64,000 bases of DNA from Metaphire vulgaris. Taxonomy: Eukaryota > Annelida > Clitellata > Crassiclitellata > Megascolecidae. Positions 10,250 through 25,878 of this stretch are shown here, piece after piece. How positions within the stretch are numbered: position 1 is the stretch's first letter; the number at the start of each line of letters is the position of its first letter. The notes below the pieces were generated by a model. That model searched no databases. It worked only from the letters and a program-made list of their open reading frames with translations, and was not told the DNA's origin. The translations under genes and the position numbers were made by a program. Where the stretch lies: contig CM030837.1 in NCBI GenBank assembly GCA_018105865.1, positions 7,272,225 to 7,336,224 on the forward strand. Reading direction: 5' to 3'.

Positions 10250-11690
10250 CTGACAAGGCCAGAACCAGGACCAAGGACTAACATCTTTGCATACTTAATC
10301 CTAAACCTGAAACTTTATTTTAAAATAAACAACTCCTCATAATATTTTTCAAATGAGAAAGTAATTGAATTCATGTTAATGATTACCTGTTAAACAAAAA
10401 GCAAGGTCTTAACAATTTCATTGCTTTGTCCAAAACAGTCATTTTGCAGATTGAAACCTCATCAAAGAATTCAAAAATTACCACACACAATATCAACTTG
10501 CATTGACTTCTAACACCAGATTGAACCGAACTGTCACATATCCCTCAACTTGTCACAAAAAGTGCATAACATCAGCAACAAAACACTAGATGACTTGCTA
10601 TCATGATACCAGAGTGCGTAAATAAATTTCATTTTCTGTGTGCCAGTTGCTTCATTACCCATTGATACCATCTGCAGAATACAAAAGCAAAACATCACCG
10701 GTGTAATAACCAGTTTAAACAGTTCAATAAAAACCCCAAAGAACCCTTTTTACACAGAATATTGTTTCTTACCAGCTAAATTTAAAAAACAGTTGTGCTT
10801 ACTAATGCAAAAAAGTGCAAATTTTTACATTATATTATCCAAAGATCACTAATTAAACTACATCAAGGCAAACTCAAGAATGCCTACTATTTTCACTGAT
10901 TTTACTATCAAGTGATAGCTAAGTCAATGATTTAGTGCAAACATGTTATTTAAAGGGCAATTATTGCATGCTGTATATACAGTCCAGAGGTTTGTTTCCT
11001 GCTTGGCAAGGTTTTGCCAGATTTAGCATAAAAAGACCAATAATTATTTCAAGCAGTTTTGAAAATAACTTCTATTTTAGGCCAATCATGGTACAACGAT
11101 GTCGTCAACTGTGTTAATATATTGCATTTTCTGATGAACTCAATTCTTTCAAATATGCAAATAGCAGTGGCAGGGCCAGGATTCCAGAATGGAAAGGGGG
11201 GGTGCATCTACATTTTAAAATAAAGTCCTGATCAGCAAAAAAAGGAAATCGTGCCAGGTGCTTTTAACTTCCATGCATACCGGTACTCAATCTCGTACTT
11301 ACAACCCCAAAACTATTCAATGGTTATGCACAGATCCCACAACTGGTCCCGGTCAGAATAAAGGTTCTGTGCCCCCCATGGCTACGCTAATGGTATATAG
11401 AGATTTACTAACTATTCTGTGAAAATTCCCTGATTACATTCTATTGCATAAATTTTCACCATAATGAGAAACAATAGTAAAAAACGGTCTTTACTATAAT
11501 TTCTCCATTAATCTCTGTCACAATCAACTTTGTGCAGCTTCACAAGCTCTAAATGCCAAAAAGACTTGATCAGAATGTTAAATCAAGAGGAATTAGATAA
11601 ATATGAACAAAAGTGTCATAAAACAGACAAATGTTATACCAGTACTTGCTCCAACACTGGATATTGAGTGGACTGGTAACAAAATATATA
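10250..11690. other. AT-rich intergenic stretch without a recognisable gene
   Basis: The stretch has short open frames only and no splice-consistent coding exon on either strand. A possible hAT-type relic starts at about 11165 (CAGTGGCAGGGCCAGGATT). It ends in an (ATT)n run at about 11690-11707, which on the minus strand lies after the METAP2-like retrocopy. Confidence 0.5.
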
Positions 11691-11750
11691 TTTATTATTA
11701 TTATTATTTCTCATTGCCAATCAACATAATTTGTTCTTGATAGCTGAAGT

Positions 11751-11999
11751 CTAGCTGTCCTTCATGTCCTGAGAGCCCTTTGCCTTCTTAGGCACTGCTG
11801 CCTGTCTCTTTGTGATAGCTTTCTTTGATGTCTTTGGAGCACTGCTGGGTGGAGCAGCTGCCTGCTTCCTCAGACTTCTTCCCTCCAACATGTCAATGTC
11901 AACAAATGCAGCTTTGTCTTCAGCTACTGCTTTTTCCGCCAGTGACTGAGGTTTCTTCTTTGGAGCTGCAGGTGGTTTTTTGACTGCTTTGCTGTCTCC

Positions 12000-12010
<11 letters not shown>
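11751..12010 (-). CDS. Lys/Ala-rich open frame following the METAP2 retrocopy
   Basis: An uninterrupted minus-strand frame of about 85 codons runs from the end of METAP2 homology to a TAG at 11751-11753. It is rich in Lys, Ala and Pro (KKPPAAPKKKP; KAAFVDIDMLEGRSLRKQ; KTSKKAITKRQ). It is out of frame with the last METAP2 codons (RPTCKE) by one base. If that indel were absent it would be a C-terminal extension where canonical METAP2 stops at -GDDY. It could be a genuine lineage-specific tail or the end of another transcript captured during retrotransposition. There is no ATG of its own. Confidence 0.35.
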
Positions 12011-13231
<1,221 letters not shown>

Positions 13232-13339
13232 TTCTGGCTCATTTTCACCAGCTAGGTTGTTCTCATTCTCGTACAGAACTTGCTCTGCCTTGATGGAATT
13301 CTTGCTTTATATTATATTAATTGATATGAAAAATTAATT

Positions 13340-14590
13340 TGGAGATATTGGAATTATGTCTGACAAAACAACAGATTAACATCAGAAAGTAGCCCAATGT
13401 CTGATCTAAATCCTAGGTAAAGCAGCCAGCACTTCAGATCTATAGAATCTCTTAAGAATCTATTTTAAAAAGCTACAGAAACACCTTTATGTAAAGGGAA
13501 GTCAAGATAACACCTTCAAAGCACACAACTTTTAGCCTAAGCAACAAATTTTGATAAATTAAGCTATTTGAAAATGCCCTGAACTGCAAAATCAAAATTT
13601 TGTATACAACTCTGCAAACAAGTGCACTGTCCTTGAATCGGTTAACTGTGTGAACATGTAGCTGAAAAGCCACACGTGCATTTTAAAGAAAACAATATTC
13701 AAAATACTGTACAATGCTGCCTATTCAAGACACGAACAATGAAAAATCAGTCAAGCGTTCGAAGTTCGTCACAAAAGCAAATCAAAACAAGTGGCTGAAC
13801 AAATCCAATAGCCTTATCAGATAACTATCACCAAGTGAAATATGACACTTGGCAATATACCACTTCACCAATGCCTCTATTGGTTTAAAAGATCTGTTGT
13901 ATAGCTGACTGCTGTCAAATACTACACCTACTCACTTCAAAACAAATAAATTAAAAGCCTCAAATAATTCCTGTGCATCAAGCTACAAATAATGACATCA
14001 CTTCTGGCAGCATTTAAAAAAAAATTAAAAACTTGGTGTATCATAATATGAAAAACTGCAATTGTCAACTATCAATCTATTAATTATCTTTGTAACAATA
14101 AAAAGATTTTGTGCAGAATGAGGTCCTAGCAGCACCGACACTTAAACTAAATCTTGACACGGGTGAAAAAGTCTTGCACAATTTTCATTTCCTATTAACT
14201 GGCATCGACAAAAGAAAACCTGTTTTGTGCACAACAAGCAAACAAACAAACAAACAACAAAGCAGAATTATTTCTTAAAAGCAGTTGACAAATTCAGAAG
14301 CATCTGCATTCTTACAAGCTGCCACTGCAAAAGACAAGCCAACTGTAATTAAACAATTACCGAAGAAATGATAATAAGCTCACATTTAACTGTCTCTTTG
14401 TGGAACAAAGGCCGAAAACACAAATACCATCATATATACCAGATATATACCAGAAATGTCTATTTCTGTACATTTATACAAATCACATCCCTCCTCTCAG
14501 AAAAGAACAGAACCCCACAACCACAGAATTACAACAGCCTCACACACATGCCATTGTCTCCAAAACAGAATGCGATTCTCCTGTGCACCG
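13340..14590. other. AT-rich spacer, AF10 3' flank/UTR
   Basis: The stretch between the METAP2 retrocopy and the AF10 stop codon has no supported exon. Part is presumably the AF10 3' UTR on the minus strand. I could not place the polyadenylation site. Confidence 0.45.
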
Positions 14591-14591
14591 T

Positions 14592-17500
14592 TCAGCTTTT
14601 GTCGTCTGCCTTGTTTTGGTGACTTTTAGCGTCAGTGACTCTTCCTCCTCCGGTTGGCAAAGGCGACTGTCGTGCTGCACTCGGCAGCAGGTCACCAGCA
14701 AGCGAGTGTGCGATGGGTAAAGTTCGCTGGTGCAACGATGCTGTGCTGCCGGGTGTGGTGCCAGGGATTGACGATGGCGGTAGAAGTTGTAACTGATACA
14801 ACAGCTGACGATTCTGTTCCTACAGGACAACGCAAAATGAAAAACAAAGCTGCAATTAACATATTGTAGGTAGGCTGGTCAAACACGGTTCAGTGTGTCT
14901 CAATCATCGAGTCAGTCACAGAGAGTTCTTTGTGGGTAAAAACCAAGCATTTTCTGTCATTCCCCCTTTTACAAATCAAACTGCATAATCTCCATTTTCA
15001 AATGGATGAATTCATCAAGTATAAAGTTCCATTACCAGTTTACTTTACAAGATTTGAATTTGCAAACTGGCAACCCAAGGGCACATGGAGGAGAAAAGAA
15101 TTCTGAACAGTGCAGTTGAGGGAACACGCCCACAGGGAAGGCCCAGAAGACGATGGATCAACTACTTCAGGGAGTGGACGAGATTAATTCCTGGGGAGGC
15201 GATTCGTGCGGCACAGAACCATAAAAATTGGAAATGGATCATCCAGCAAGCAGCTGGTCTAAACAGCTCCTGAGGTGACAATGATTCCAGTCATCAAATA
15301 ATTATAGTAATTAAGAGTCAGGATAGAAGATTTAACATAAAATATGAAAGTTCAATTTAAAATTCAACGTAGAAATGCAGTTTTTGCTGAATTTCTTCCA
15401 AAACTGTCAGCACTTTAGGGTCTTCTGAGAGAGCTTCTAACCTCTGCTTCTACTGCAGAAATTCTGACTTACCAGAGCTGGATTCTGCTGAAGAAACTGC
15501 TGCCTCTGTAGCTGCTCAGCAAACAACGCCATGTCGACCCTAGACACAGAGCCACTCGATAAGGAACTAGGAAATCCCATCAGATTAGCTGGCATCGGCA
15601 GGGAAACCGTCGCACCTGGTGGTCTAGATGGAGGAGTCTGCTGCTGCAGCAGTCCACTGCCAGGTGGCACCACACCCACTGCTGACTGACTCCCTTCAAA
15701 CAAAGGACATAATTAATATTCAATAAGGCACAAAATAAATACAGTAACAGAAGAAACATGCAAAAATTTTACACTTCATCAAGTTTTCTGCAGATTGTAG
15801 GTCCTTTGGTTACCTTATAAATCAGTTGTGCTCTTTCTTTCAACGCCTCACACCTATTGCATTAACCCCTTGACCGCGGCAATCCGCATAACCAATAGGT
15901 TACGAGGCTGAAATATCGGCCTTACAGGGCAAAAGGGTCAATAGAATCTCACACTACAAGTCAGTAAATATAAACTTAAACTGTTTTCATGAATGCAATT
16001 TTTTTAAGCTAAATGATTGAAGAAACTGGTAACCTGCAGTCTCAGACAAGAGGTGGAGACAATGCAACACAGCATGAAACTACTATTGAAGACAGAAAAG
16101 AAACCAGCAGTGGGCACACTGAAATAGGAAAAGCACGACAATGAAAGCGAACAGTACCGAGTAGCTCCATTCTGCAATAACTCATTTCCTTTAACAAATT
16201 AAGTTAATTGGTGAATTACTGCATAACATTTGTCAAACATTGCAACAGATACCTCCTCCTCCTCCTCCTCCTCCTCCCCCCATGCGTCATTCTGCCCTGG
16301 TTAGTGCCGAGCAGTTGACCGCCCGATGATGGATGAAGCGGGCTTCGATTCACCAATCCTGCCATTACATTGACCGAAGACATTCGACCTGCTGGACCCT
16401 GGCCACCAAACACAGCCTCCGAATCCTGAAAACAATAACTAACTCTGGTTCTTCACAAGTTTACATATCTAGTGGCATGCATCAAGCATGACTCTGGCAC
16501 ATCAATCAATCATCAACTTCTATGGCACCATTTTCGTAATGCCCAGGGCATCTGCCAATGGCACACCAAGTAGACACATATAGGCTTATCCCAACTAAGA
16601 ACTCAAAAAATTCTATAAACTATTACAAATTACACCTTTTAACTCATACCATTAAAGAGATTTGGTAATTCTATTCCTACTTTGGAAAACATAAATGATA
16701 AATCATATAATTTATAGTCAATACTAATGATTTTAGCATCAGCAGTAATAAATAAAATGCAGTTACAATATTTCAGTCATTTAAATTAAGCCTTAAACAT
16801 AAGATGATGATAAAAATTAACAGCAACAATGGCAAACAAGATAGTCTGGAATTTTTTCTTTGGATATATATGGTAAGCAATCATTAAGAAAATGTTTCAA
16901 GTTAAAATTTACCTTCAGAGAAAAAGCAAAATATGAAAATCATGATATACAAAAGAGGATCAGTTGATTTGCAATAAAAGACTCACTATCTAAAAGCCTA
17001 TGGTGGTTTTCACACAGGTTAGCTCAGTCTCCTAAACTAAGCGAAAGCTACTTTATTATTATTAAAGTGTGTCATGAACAGAAGCCTAAATTATGACAAG
17101 GGTTCATGGACTAAAACCAGAACCTACCTGAAGACACCAACACCTCAAAAGAATAAGAGATGAAATTATAATCTAATTCACCCTTAAATTCTGATCACCA
17201 GAGAGACAGTTGTTGACACGGGGGCTTCTGTTGGCGTGGCGATTCGCCCCATGGTGTTCAGGCGATGTACTGTCTATGCCGTGGGGAGTTGCAGTTGAGC
17301 GGTGGGTATTATTTGGAGGACTGAATGGAACGGAGAGACGAGCATTTATGGCGAGGAGGTTGTCTCGTCTGGCTGTCAAGACGCCAATTCTTTCCTCAAG
17401 ACGCTGATTCTCCTGACGCAAGTCGTGAAGGCAGTTGAGGAGCGATGCAACTAAACCGGCAGATATAGTTAGACAATTCATCGTTTTTAATATAACCTAT

Positions 17501-20500
17501 GCTGATACATTTAGAATTTTTAGATATGCTAACATAAAATAACTAATTAAAAAATTATTTTTATGTATAAAAATACCTTCTGTCAGAATAATTTGTGACT
17601 AGATTAAGTCAAAAGTTAAAAAAGAGCAGGAAGTAAGCAAGGCCAGGATATTAGCAGAGAGGTTACAATGTTGGACAAGAGAGCAGGTCATGGGTTCTAC
17701 CCATAGAAGCCCCAAGGAATTCACTCAGCTTCACTCGTTAGAGGGCAGTAGCAAAACGAAGAGCAGTGGTAAAAATCTGCAAAAAGTCAAACAGGTATGC
17801 TATGCAATGTACTAGCCCCATAACCATGGTATTGCATGCCTGGCTATAGCAACCAAGATCATCACAGGCCTATGAGTCCACAAAGCTCAAGAAGGACTTT
17901 GACTTTTCGAAAACATACTATCAAGCATTTGTCCTTGTTCCATAAGAAACTGTGATCCTTGAATCCATTGTCTGTGCAGCAATTCCTCCATTGAAGTAGG
18001 AAAATGAGACCTATTCAGACAAACAGACACAGCAAGAATGATATAAAAAGAGAAATACAAACTGTAGATAACAAGTTACTGAAACTGAATACTGCAAATT
18101 CAGACACTAAATCAAAAATAAAATAACAAATTCTACTTAAACAAATCCTATATTGCAAATTGCATATAAAGTCAATTGTCAACACAATAAAAGTTAACTA
18201 AACAGTTAACACAAGCTAGTCATTAAATAATAAAAATGCTTATCCTTGCTACATTAGCGAGAAGCATTTTGAACTCCCATGCATGGCTGCAAACAAAGCA
18301 GCTCCTCTCCAGCCGCTATAACTGAAGGAAGTCCAGGTATGGGTGTCAAAATGTCTTACGGATCATGGGCTTCGGAGCTTGATGCTGTTTGATTGACAGA
18401 AGGGAAGAGTGTCGTGGGCAATGGTGGAAGACAGACACGTTGCGAATTGGAGACCACTTCGCCGTTATTGGATGGGTCGATCCCAGAAGTGGCTACAAAT
18501 ATATGTTCTTTTCTTGAGAACAATCATACCTACACATATTTCTCTTATTGTATAGCAACAGCAAATTTAAGCTTACTATTAAATTTTTATCCCACAGTCA
18601 GTTCATAATCAGCATGTTAAATATCATTCATCTAATATAAGAAGTACTATAGCAAAACTCGATTGATTTTATACAACAGATATAAGGAAATATCAAACTG
18701 CAAAATATATAAACTAAAGTAATCAAATATTGCATACCTACCAATATAAATAAGACCTCAAACAGACATGCGTGCATGTGCATGCATGCATGCGTGCGTG
18801 CACACACACAGTCATGTTAAACATCATCTTTACCTAAATTTTAGCATAAATTTAACAAGGATTAATAGGTAAGCTTTGAGAATTATTAAACAACCTACAT
18901 ATAAACAAACGACAAACGGTTTAAATTTACCTGTTCCAGGTTTTTGTGGGCCCAAAGGTGGCAGGCTGTTGCCGTATTCTGAACTACGTTCGACAAGACT
19001 GAAAAGACCGAGCAAAAATTTTAAATTTAAATATTAAAGGCCAATTATTTCAAACTCCCATAGTGCAGTATTAAGAAACTGGACTTCATCTATAGATCTG
19101 TTTATACTATAGATCAATATTTCAATTGAAAAATTCTAAGATCCTAAAATTTTCACGAATAATAAATGCATTGCTTTTGGTCGGTTCTCAATATCATGAC
19201 CCTTATACACGTTGACAAATGTGAAGCTACTCAAGCACTACTGGAAGCTGATAATCTTATAATTGTAACAGGTTTTGATATCCACTTCCATTAAATATCA
19301 CCGTCAGCCACGATATAAATGGAGCTGAACGCTATTAAAACTTGGAATCTTAATATCTATCAACTGAAAATCTATTTTATTACATAAGTAATCATTCACC
19401 CAGATGCATAGAATTTTGGAAAAGGTGCTTCCGCTGGTCTTTTAGTAGCTGTTCCCCCTGAAACAATTCCAGAACCAAGAGACGAAGGTGGTGAAAATGT
19501 CTTCCGCAGAGTGACTGCTGCAGCTGAAGAGGTTGCCGCTGGTGGCGAGGAAAGCAAATCTTTGACTGTTTTTCCTTTGGCAACATTTCGTTCAATTCTT
19601 TGCTTTTTAGAGCGCCGCTTTTCTTTCTGTTCCTGCTCATTTGTTCTGCAAAACAACATCAATAACATACAATTAATAATTAATGATTGATGAAGTTAAT
19701 ACAGTAAACAAAACAAACTCAAATCGCACGCAGTATATCACAACCAAATACTACTGACGACTACCAAATAAACCATTGCAACGTACGCTAAACTCAGTTA
19801 ACTCGATACTAGAAAAGCCTTTTCCAATCTTATTCAAATAAATTCTCAAGTTTACCCATTTGCTTACACATGCACACCCATACCACCTCCAAATGGCAGT
19901 TTGATAGTGTACACTGTACACTATGTATATATGTACACTGTACAGTATGTATATGTATATATGGTGGCTGAAGGTCACAGTAAATTCATCTTTATAAAGC
20001 TACAGAACAACCTGCTCTACAGTTTCTCTTGCTTGTCTTGCAATTTGTCTTTAAGTGCCTATCGATAGTCAAATTTCAATGTGAAATGAAATTTGTTAAC
20101 CCTTAAAATACCAGAACCGATTATACTCAGTTACATTGCATATATTTACAATGAATATGATAGTTTAGGGGTTAAAGTATTTTTGATAATTAAAATGCCT
20201 TCTTTTGATAGTGAGGAGGTTGCCTCATCTTACAATTAACTTACTATTTTAAGTTAAGTATTCATCATCATCATCATCATCATCACACTCCATAGTCCAT
20301 AAGGACCGTCGGAGCCAACGGTGTAGAAGTGCTCGTCCATGGCCCTTTCCTTTCTTTGGCCATGCGTATCGCATTTTGGGTGGTGTCAAGTTCAGTCCAT
20401 TCAAGAATATCATCGATCCTTCTTCTCTTTGGTCTTCCTCTTTTTCGCATACCATCTGATCTTCCCATCATCACTGTCTTTATTAGTCTTTCATCCCTCA

Positions 20501-23500
20501 TTCTGCAGATGTGTCCAAATATTGATAATTTTCTGTCTTTGATCTTCTCCATAACAGTCTTTGTTTGCCTCAGGTCTTTGCAAATGATATGATTTTTAAT
20601 CATTGCTTTATAACTTATTTTCGTCATTTTTCTATAGCATTTCATTTCAAATGTGTTCAGTTTTAATCTGTCTTGTTTTTTCATGGTCCATGTCTCATGT
20701 ACATACAGTAAGGTGGCTATCACACAGGTGTCCATAATTAGCAATTTAGTGTCTGTGCTGATATTTTAAGTTAAGTACTACACAACTCAAAAATAAATTA
20801 TTATAACATGCAATTATTACTACAAAAGAAGCTCTTATAGCTGAAATAAAATGAGCAACAAAATCCATAACTATCAGTATTTCCCACCAATGCTATGACC
20901 ATTATTTGACTCGTCTGAAATATTATATTCACCAAGTATTCTATAGGCAAGCAAGACATATGTATGGATACTGATCTTACAGGCCAACAAACTTTTCCAA
21001 ATACCCTTTAATAGTTCAAAAAACTTCAAGAACTTTTATCTTCCAATTAAAGCATCCTTGGAAACACTCAACTTTCATGAATTTTCTGAAAATTTTTACT
21101 GGCAAAATCTGACTGATGGTGGACAATGCTATTCAAAATATGAAATATTAGTGGCATAAATTCACACAGCAGTTGGACACACCACTCTAACTACTTTACA
21201 AGTTCAGCTTCCAATCCATCATCACTAAACAGACGCTAATCAGATCTTAAAAATACCTTACATATAGAAATAACTAATAGCAATAAATATGACAATATCT
21301 TGCACAAATTTCAAAATTTGCGAAATAGCAAGTAGTTATGATTGCAACAGCTTTGATGGTCAACTTGAAACAAAAATTGACTGATGACTGACCTCTTGTT
21401 GTTCATCGGTGTGTCAGATAACTCAGAATCGTAGGTTTCAGTTGAAGTTGACCCAGCAGGAGGACACTGGCTTGACGTAGCAGTTTCTGGTAACAAATTT
21501 GTAAATGTAGGGGCTAAAATTGACTTTGATGCCGTTGCCAACACTGAATTTGGATGGCTGTTGGCCAGCGTTGATCTTTCCGTCACATTCGGCGAAGATC
21601 TGCCGTTTCGTACCTCTGCAATTCTGCCACCCTTATCACTTGATTCAGAAATCCTTGAGGCACCTTCAGACATTTTAAAATTAGTCAATAACTTAGAGTC
21701 TGCATTTCTGCCAACTTTTCGTTCGCTAGATTTCGAAGAAACTGTTAAATTCGACCTAGATCCTTTCGACTCCAATGTATCAGCATTTGAAGGAAAACCC
21801 GAAGACACTGGACTTTCGGGCAAATTTGCCAAATTTGCCGTTATCGCTGCCTTTCCCTTCTTCTCCTTTTCTGCAATATTACCAAAATTTGCTGGACTCG
21901 AGCTGATCGTAGTTTCAATGAAGTTAGCTGTAGTGAATTTTCCAAGAATATTTTTTGCAGCAGTAACACATGATGTCGTGGTTAAAGTATTTCTAAATTC
22001 TGGTGAATTTGCTTCAGTGGTTGAACTGTCAGAACTTGAATTCAACGACGACTTTGACTGCGCTCTTTCTTTACTCTAAAATAATATCCAATAATGTTCT
22101 GGAAATCCTATTTTAATTGTAAACATAATACTAAGCTGGACAAACTCTGGAAGCCCCACTATATCAGCAATATACATGTAAGTGCTGATAAAAGTTAAGT
22201 TTAAGCCAGTATTGAGCTTAGTCATTGTCAATGAAAGTGAACTTTACCAATTTTGCAAATTTAGCTCTACTGCAGCCTTTATATGGAATTGCAGTCTTCC
22301 GTGTACAATTAGTTATTACTAGTATTTGTAGCATGATTAAATGACAAAGACCAATACTGGCTTAAACTTAAGACGTACTGCATCATTTTCTCATATTCCA
22401 GTTGATATACTACTGCGTTAACAAAGGTGAAAGTAACATGAAAAAATCAAAAACAATCCACTGAACTTCATGCAAATCATAGCAAGACATTGGCTTGATG
22501 AATATTAATTCACAATTTTCATCTGTTTTTAGAATTGCTGTGTCTCGCTTAAGTACACAAATATTGCCCCGTCCTCGCTGGCAGTCAGGTAGGGCCACCA
22601 ATTCAAGGGTCATTATGAAATAAATCTCTTAAATCTGAATCAAATATAAAAAGTACAAACATCAGACCTCAGCTTTTGATGTTGGTAGTGCAGATGGTCC
22701 TGAAGATTGAACTGAATGAGTCTGTGAAGTCATAATCCTCAACTGCAGAAAAACAGACATTAAAATAAGCCTTTAAAATAACAAAGTACTGTGTATATCG
22801 GTTGATAATCTTATGCTGCTGTTGTACATTGAAGTTATTAATGGCCTTTGGGAAGTCCTTCATAGTTATCATCATGTGCCTCTCATCACGACTAATTGAT
22901 AGCCTAACTAGTAGTTTAATGCTTTGCATATTAATCTTGAAAGTGGTGATACTCATTGTCGATGGCAGCTTCGTTCCTGTAATCGGGTTTTACCCCTCCA
23001 TCTAAGACAGTGAAATTTGGGGGGAGATCTGTCACCCGGAGGAATCCCACTCTGGAACTTGCTGCCGGACATTGTGACCGACACGACTAATCTCGAAATG
23101 TTCACTCCCGAGACTAAAAACGCACTTGTTTAGTATCTCGTTTAAGTCCAATGTGTAAAGTGCTCTTGATCTTGGCCTGCTACGACTATAGCACTCTATA
23201 AGTTGGCATATTAACTAACTAACTCATACTATAATCCACTCCGGTTGTACTAGCCTAATGACTATTCTTGAGCATCGTGTTCATTGGTAAAGTTCATATT
23301 GTATTGTAATATTACTGGCTGCCATGATGCAATAAATACACTGTGGTTTGGTCAATGGACGCTCAGACGCTCTCTCACACTCACGCGAGTAACAGTAACT
23401 AAGACACTGAACCAGTATGATCTTATAGAGGGAGAGCGCTCTGACGCTGTGAGCTAGTTTCAGTGATAAACTGTCATCAGTCTTATAATGATCCCCACCA

Positions 23501-25845
23501 TAGTGAGCAGAGTCACCATTAATTCACTACATTGCTTTTCAACATTTTCACTATAAGGCATACCACACAAGACTGTAATCATCAAACAAGATAGGTATAT
23601 ATGCATACACACATCATGAATAAAGACAGCCACAGATTCTCAGTATGAATAGTCAGTTTACTATAAGTGCTCAATGTAACAAATTATTTTAATCGGTGAC
23701 ATGGTGTTTGTAACAAAGAGGCTTTACTAAATATTTAGTATTAACAATTGAAACAAAAGAATAATCACACAGAAATTTCAATCTCTGGCAAATGAATCCA
23801 AAACTTAACCTAAATAAGAACTAAGTGGCAGGAATGAAGAAAAAAGAGTGGCTCACCTTCGGCTTCTCTCCACGTGCAATCGGGTTCTTGTCCTTGTCTT
23901 GCGAGTCCATCTCTGTTGCGACAGGTCTAAAAGGAGGAATCACTTTGACATTGCTGTCCTTTTTCTAAAACATTGAAAACAACACCAACAACAAATCCAT
24001 TACCAAGACAATAAAACCAAAATTTCTTAATGATCCCTCGCTGCGCCTTTTATTTATGAACCATCACTGAATGTGCACAAATGTTCTTGCGCCTACCTCT
24101 GGAACTTTGCTGGCTGCGGAAACTGAAATGATTAAACTGAATACATAATTAATCTTTGCAGCTACAAAAGTTTCTTAAGCGCTCTGTTTACATTGGTACA
24201 TATCGGAAGCTATATTTTGAAAGAGATTGCAGTTTCAAATATAAATGTTTTTATCTGAATTTGGCCTCAAGCCAAAACATAAAATTATATATAATACCAT
24301 AATCAATGCAACCGTCAATTTCTTTGCAGCCAGATTCAGTAACATATCTATTAACAACAGGATTGCAAGTTTGCAGGGTTACTAATACATGTAGTGGCAA
24401 GTTCAGTACTTACTACTTTCTTGTAATGATAAGTGCAGTAGCCACAGTATTTGACACTGTCAGAAGAATGGCTTCCCGCTTCCTCACACAACAAACCCTG
24501 AGCCTGGGCACTGTATAAGCACATTGCAAATCATCACTGCAGTAAATGAAAAGGCTATCTTTTCACAAACCATAAAACTATGACAAATAAATCATGAGCA
24601 TTTAAAACTGACAGTCTTGCACAAATCATAGGTTTGGCAAACACTCACAATAACGTGTAAAACATTAAAGTACAGTTGATTCGTAATGTTCACCTCTGCT
24701 TATATTTACACGTAACCAAGGAAATTGTTCAAATGTATCACCTTAACTCAATATATCTTTATTTTAAAATATGGGATCAATGTCATTTGAAGCAAGATTA
24801 GATAATTAACGTACTGTGCAAATTTCCTCAGCGTTAATATCAATAATGATAATAGTTTAAAGGCAAAAAAGAGAAGCTGAATTGATGCATTGATGCACAC
24901 CAAGTCACGTGAAAATGATATCGACAACCACTCTTATTGCATTGCATGCAACCACCAGTATTTGCTTTTCCTTCACGATCTTGTTCCTCACAGATGTAAC
25001 AAGACTGCAAACACGTACACACAGTCAATGACATAAATGATTAATCATAAACAGAAATAATAACTTAATCAATTAAACTATAAAAGTGAAGAGTCAAAAC
25101 AAACTTTCCATATCAACTTTAGGATGCAGTAAATCTGCATGCTGAAGAGCCTGTAAATGACAATTACAACTATAGCCTCAATTTTATTGACTATAAACAG
25201 CCAATAACATTAGATATAAAAGAAATACATGAAACCCAGCTTATTGCCAACTGCTCAATGTCATATTCCCATTATGGCAACAATGTTTCAATTCCAAGCA
25301 ACTGCCTGTGCTCTACATTCAACTCTTGTCTAAGTAAACTCTATTCAGCATTAGTCTGTACTTAATTCAACAGTAACATGCTATCTCCAATACAACTCAT
25401 AGATTCAACATGCAATGCAATAGCATACGAAACCTGAGAAAGCTAACAAAATCTGTCGCAATTCAGCTTCCAACACAAAAATTCTGCAATTTTGCAAGTA
25501 GCTGCCTTGCCTTATTGTAACGTTCCTGAGGAATTCCTTTCAAAATGATCGGTTCCATGGTCTGAACATTTCCAAACCAAGCTTCAGGTATAAATAAAGC
25601 ACAGACAACATGACACCAACCTATATGAGAAAAACAGTCATGCAGTAAATACAGCAGTTCTCTAAAACAATGACAAAATTATCTATAATTTCCCAGGCTT
25701 CAATTACATCATTTATCAAAATGGCATAGGATAATCAAACTGTTAAGTTCTTGTATGGTGTATATACAACATAATATATCACTATAATAAAATTCATTCC
25801 TGACACACATTATCTTCCAAGCACTTCAGCTATGATAAGCTAACA

Positions 25846-25878
<33 letters not shown>

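Noticed and set aside
21561..22079. 172-codon plus-strand frame opposite an AF10 exon
   Set aside because: It is the antisense shadow of the long Ser-rich AF10 exon 22075-21393, which has matched splice sites and phase.
24097..24122. Possible 26-bp AF10 micro-exon between TTTCAG and GTAGGC
   Set aside because: Including it breaks the frame into the next exon (23964-23857), whereas joining 24414 directly to 23964 keeps phase and gives the family-like KKDSNVKVIPPFRPV.
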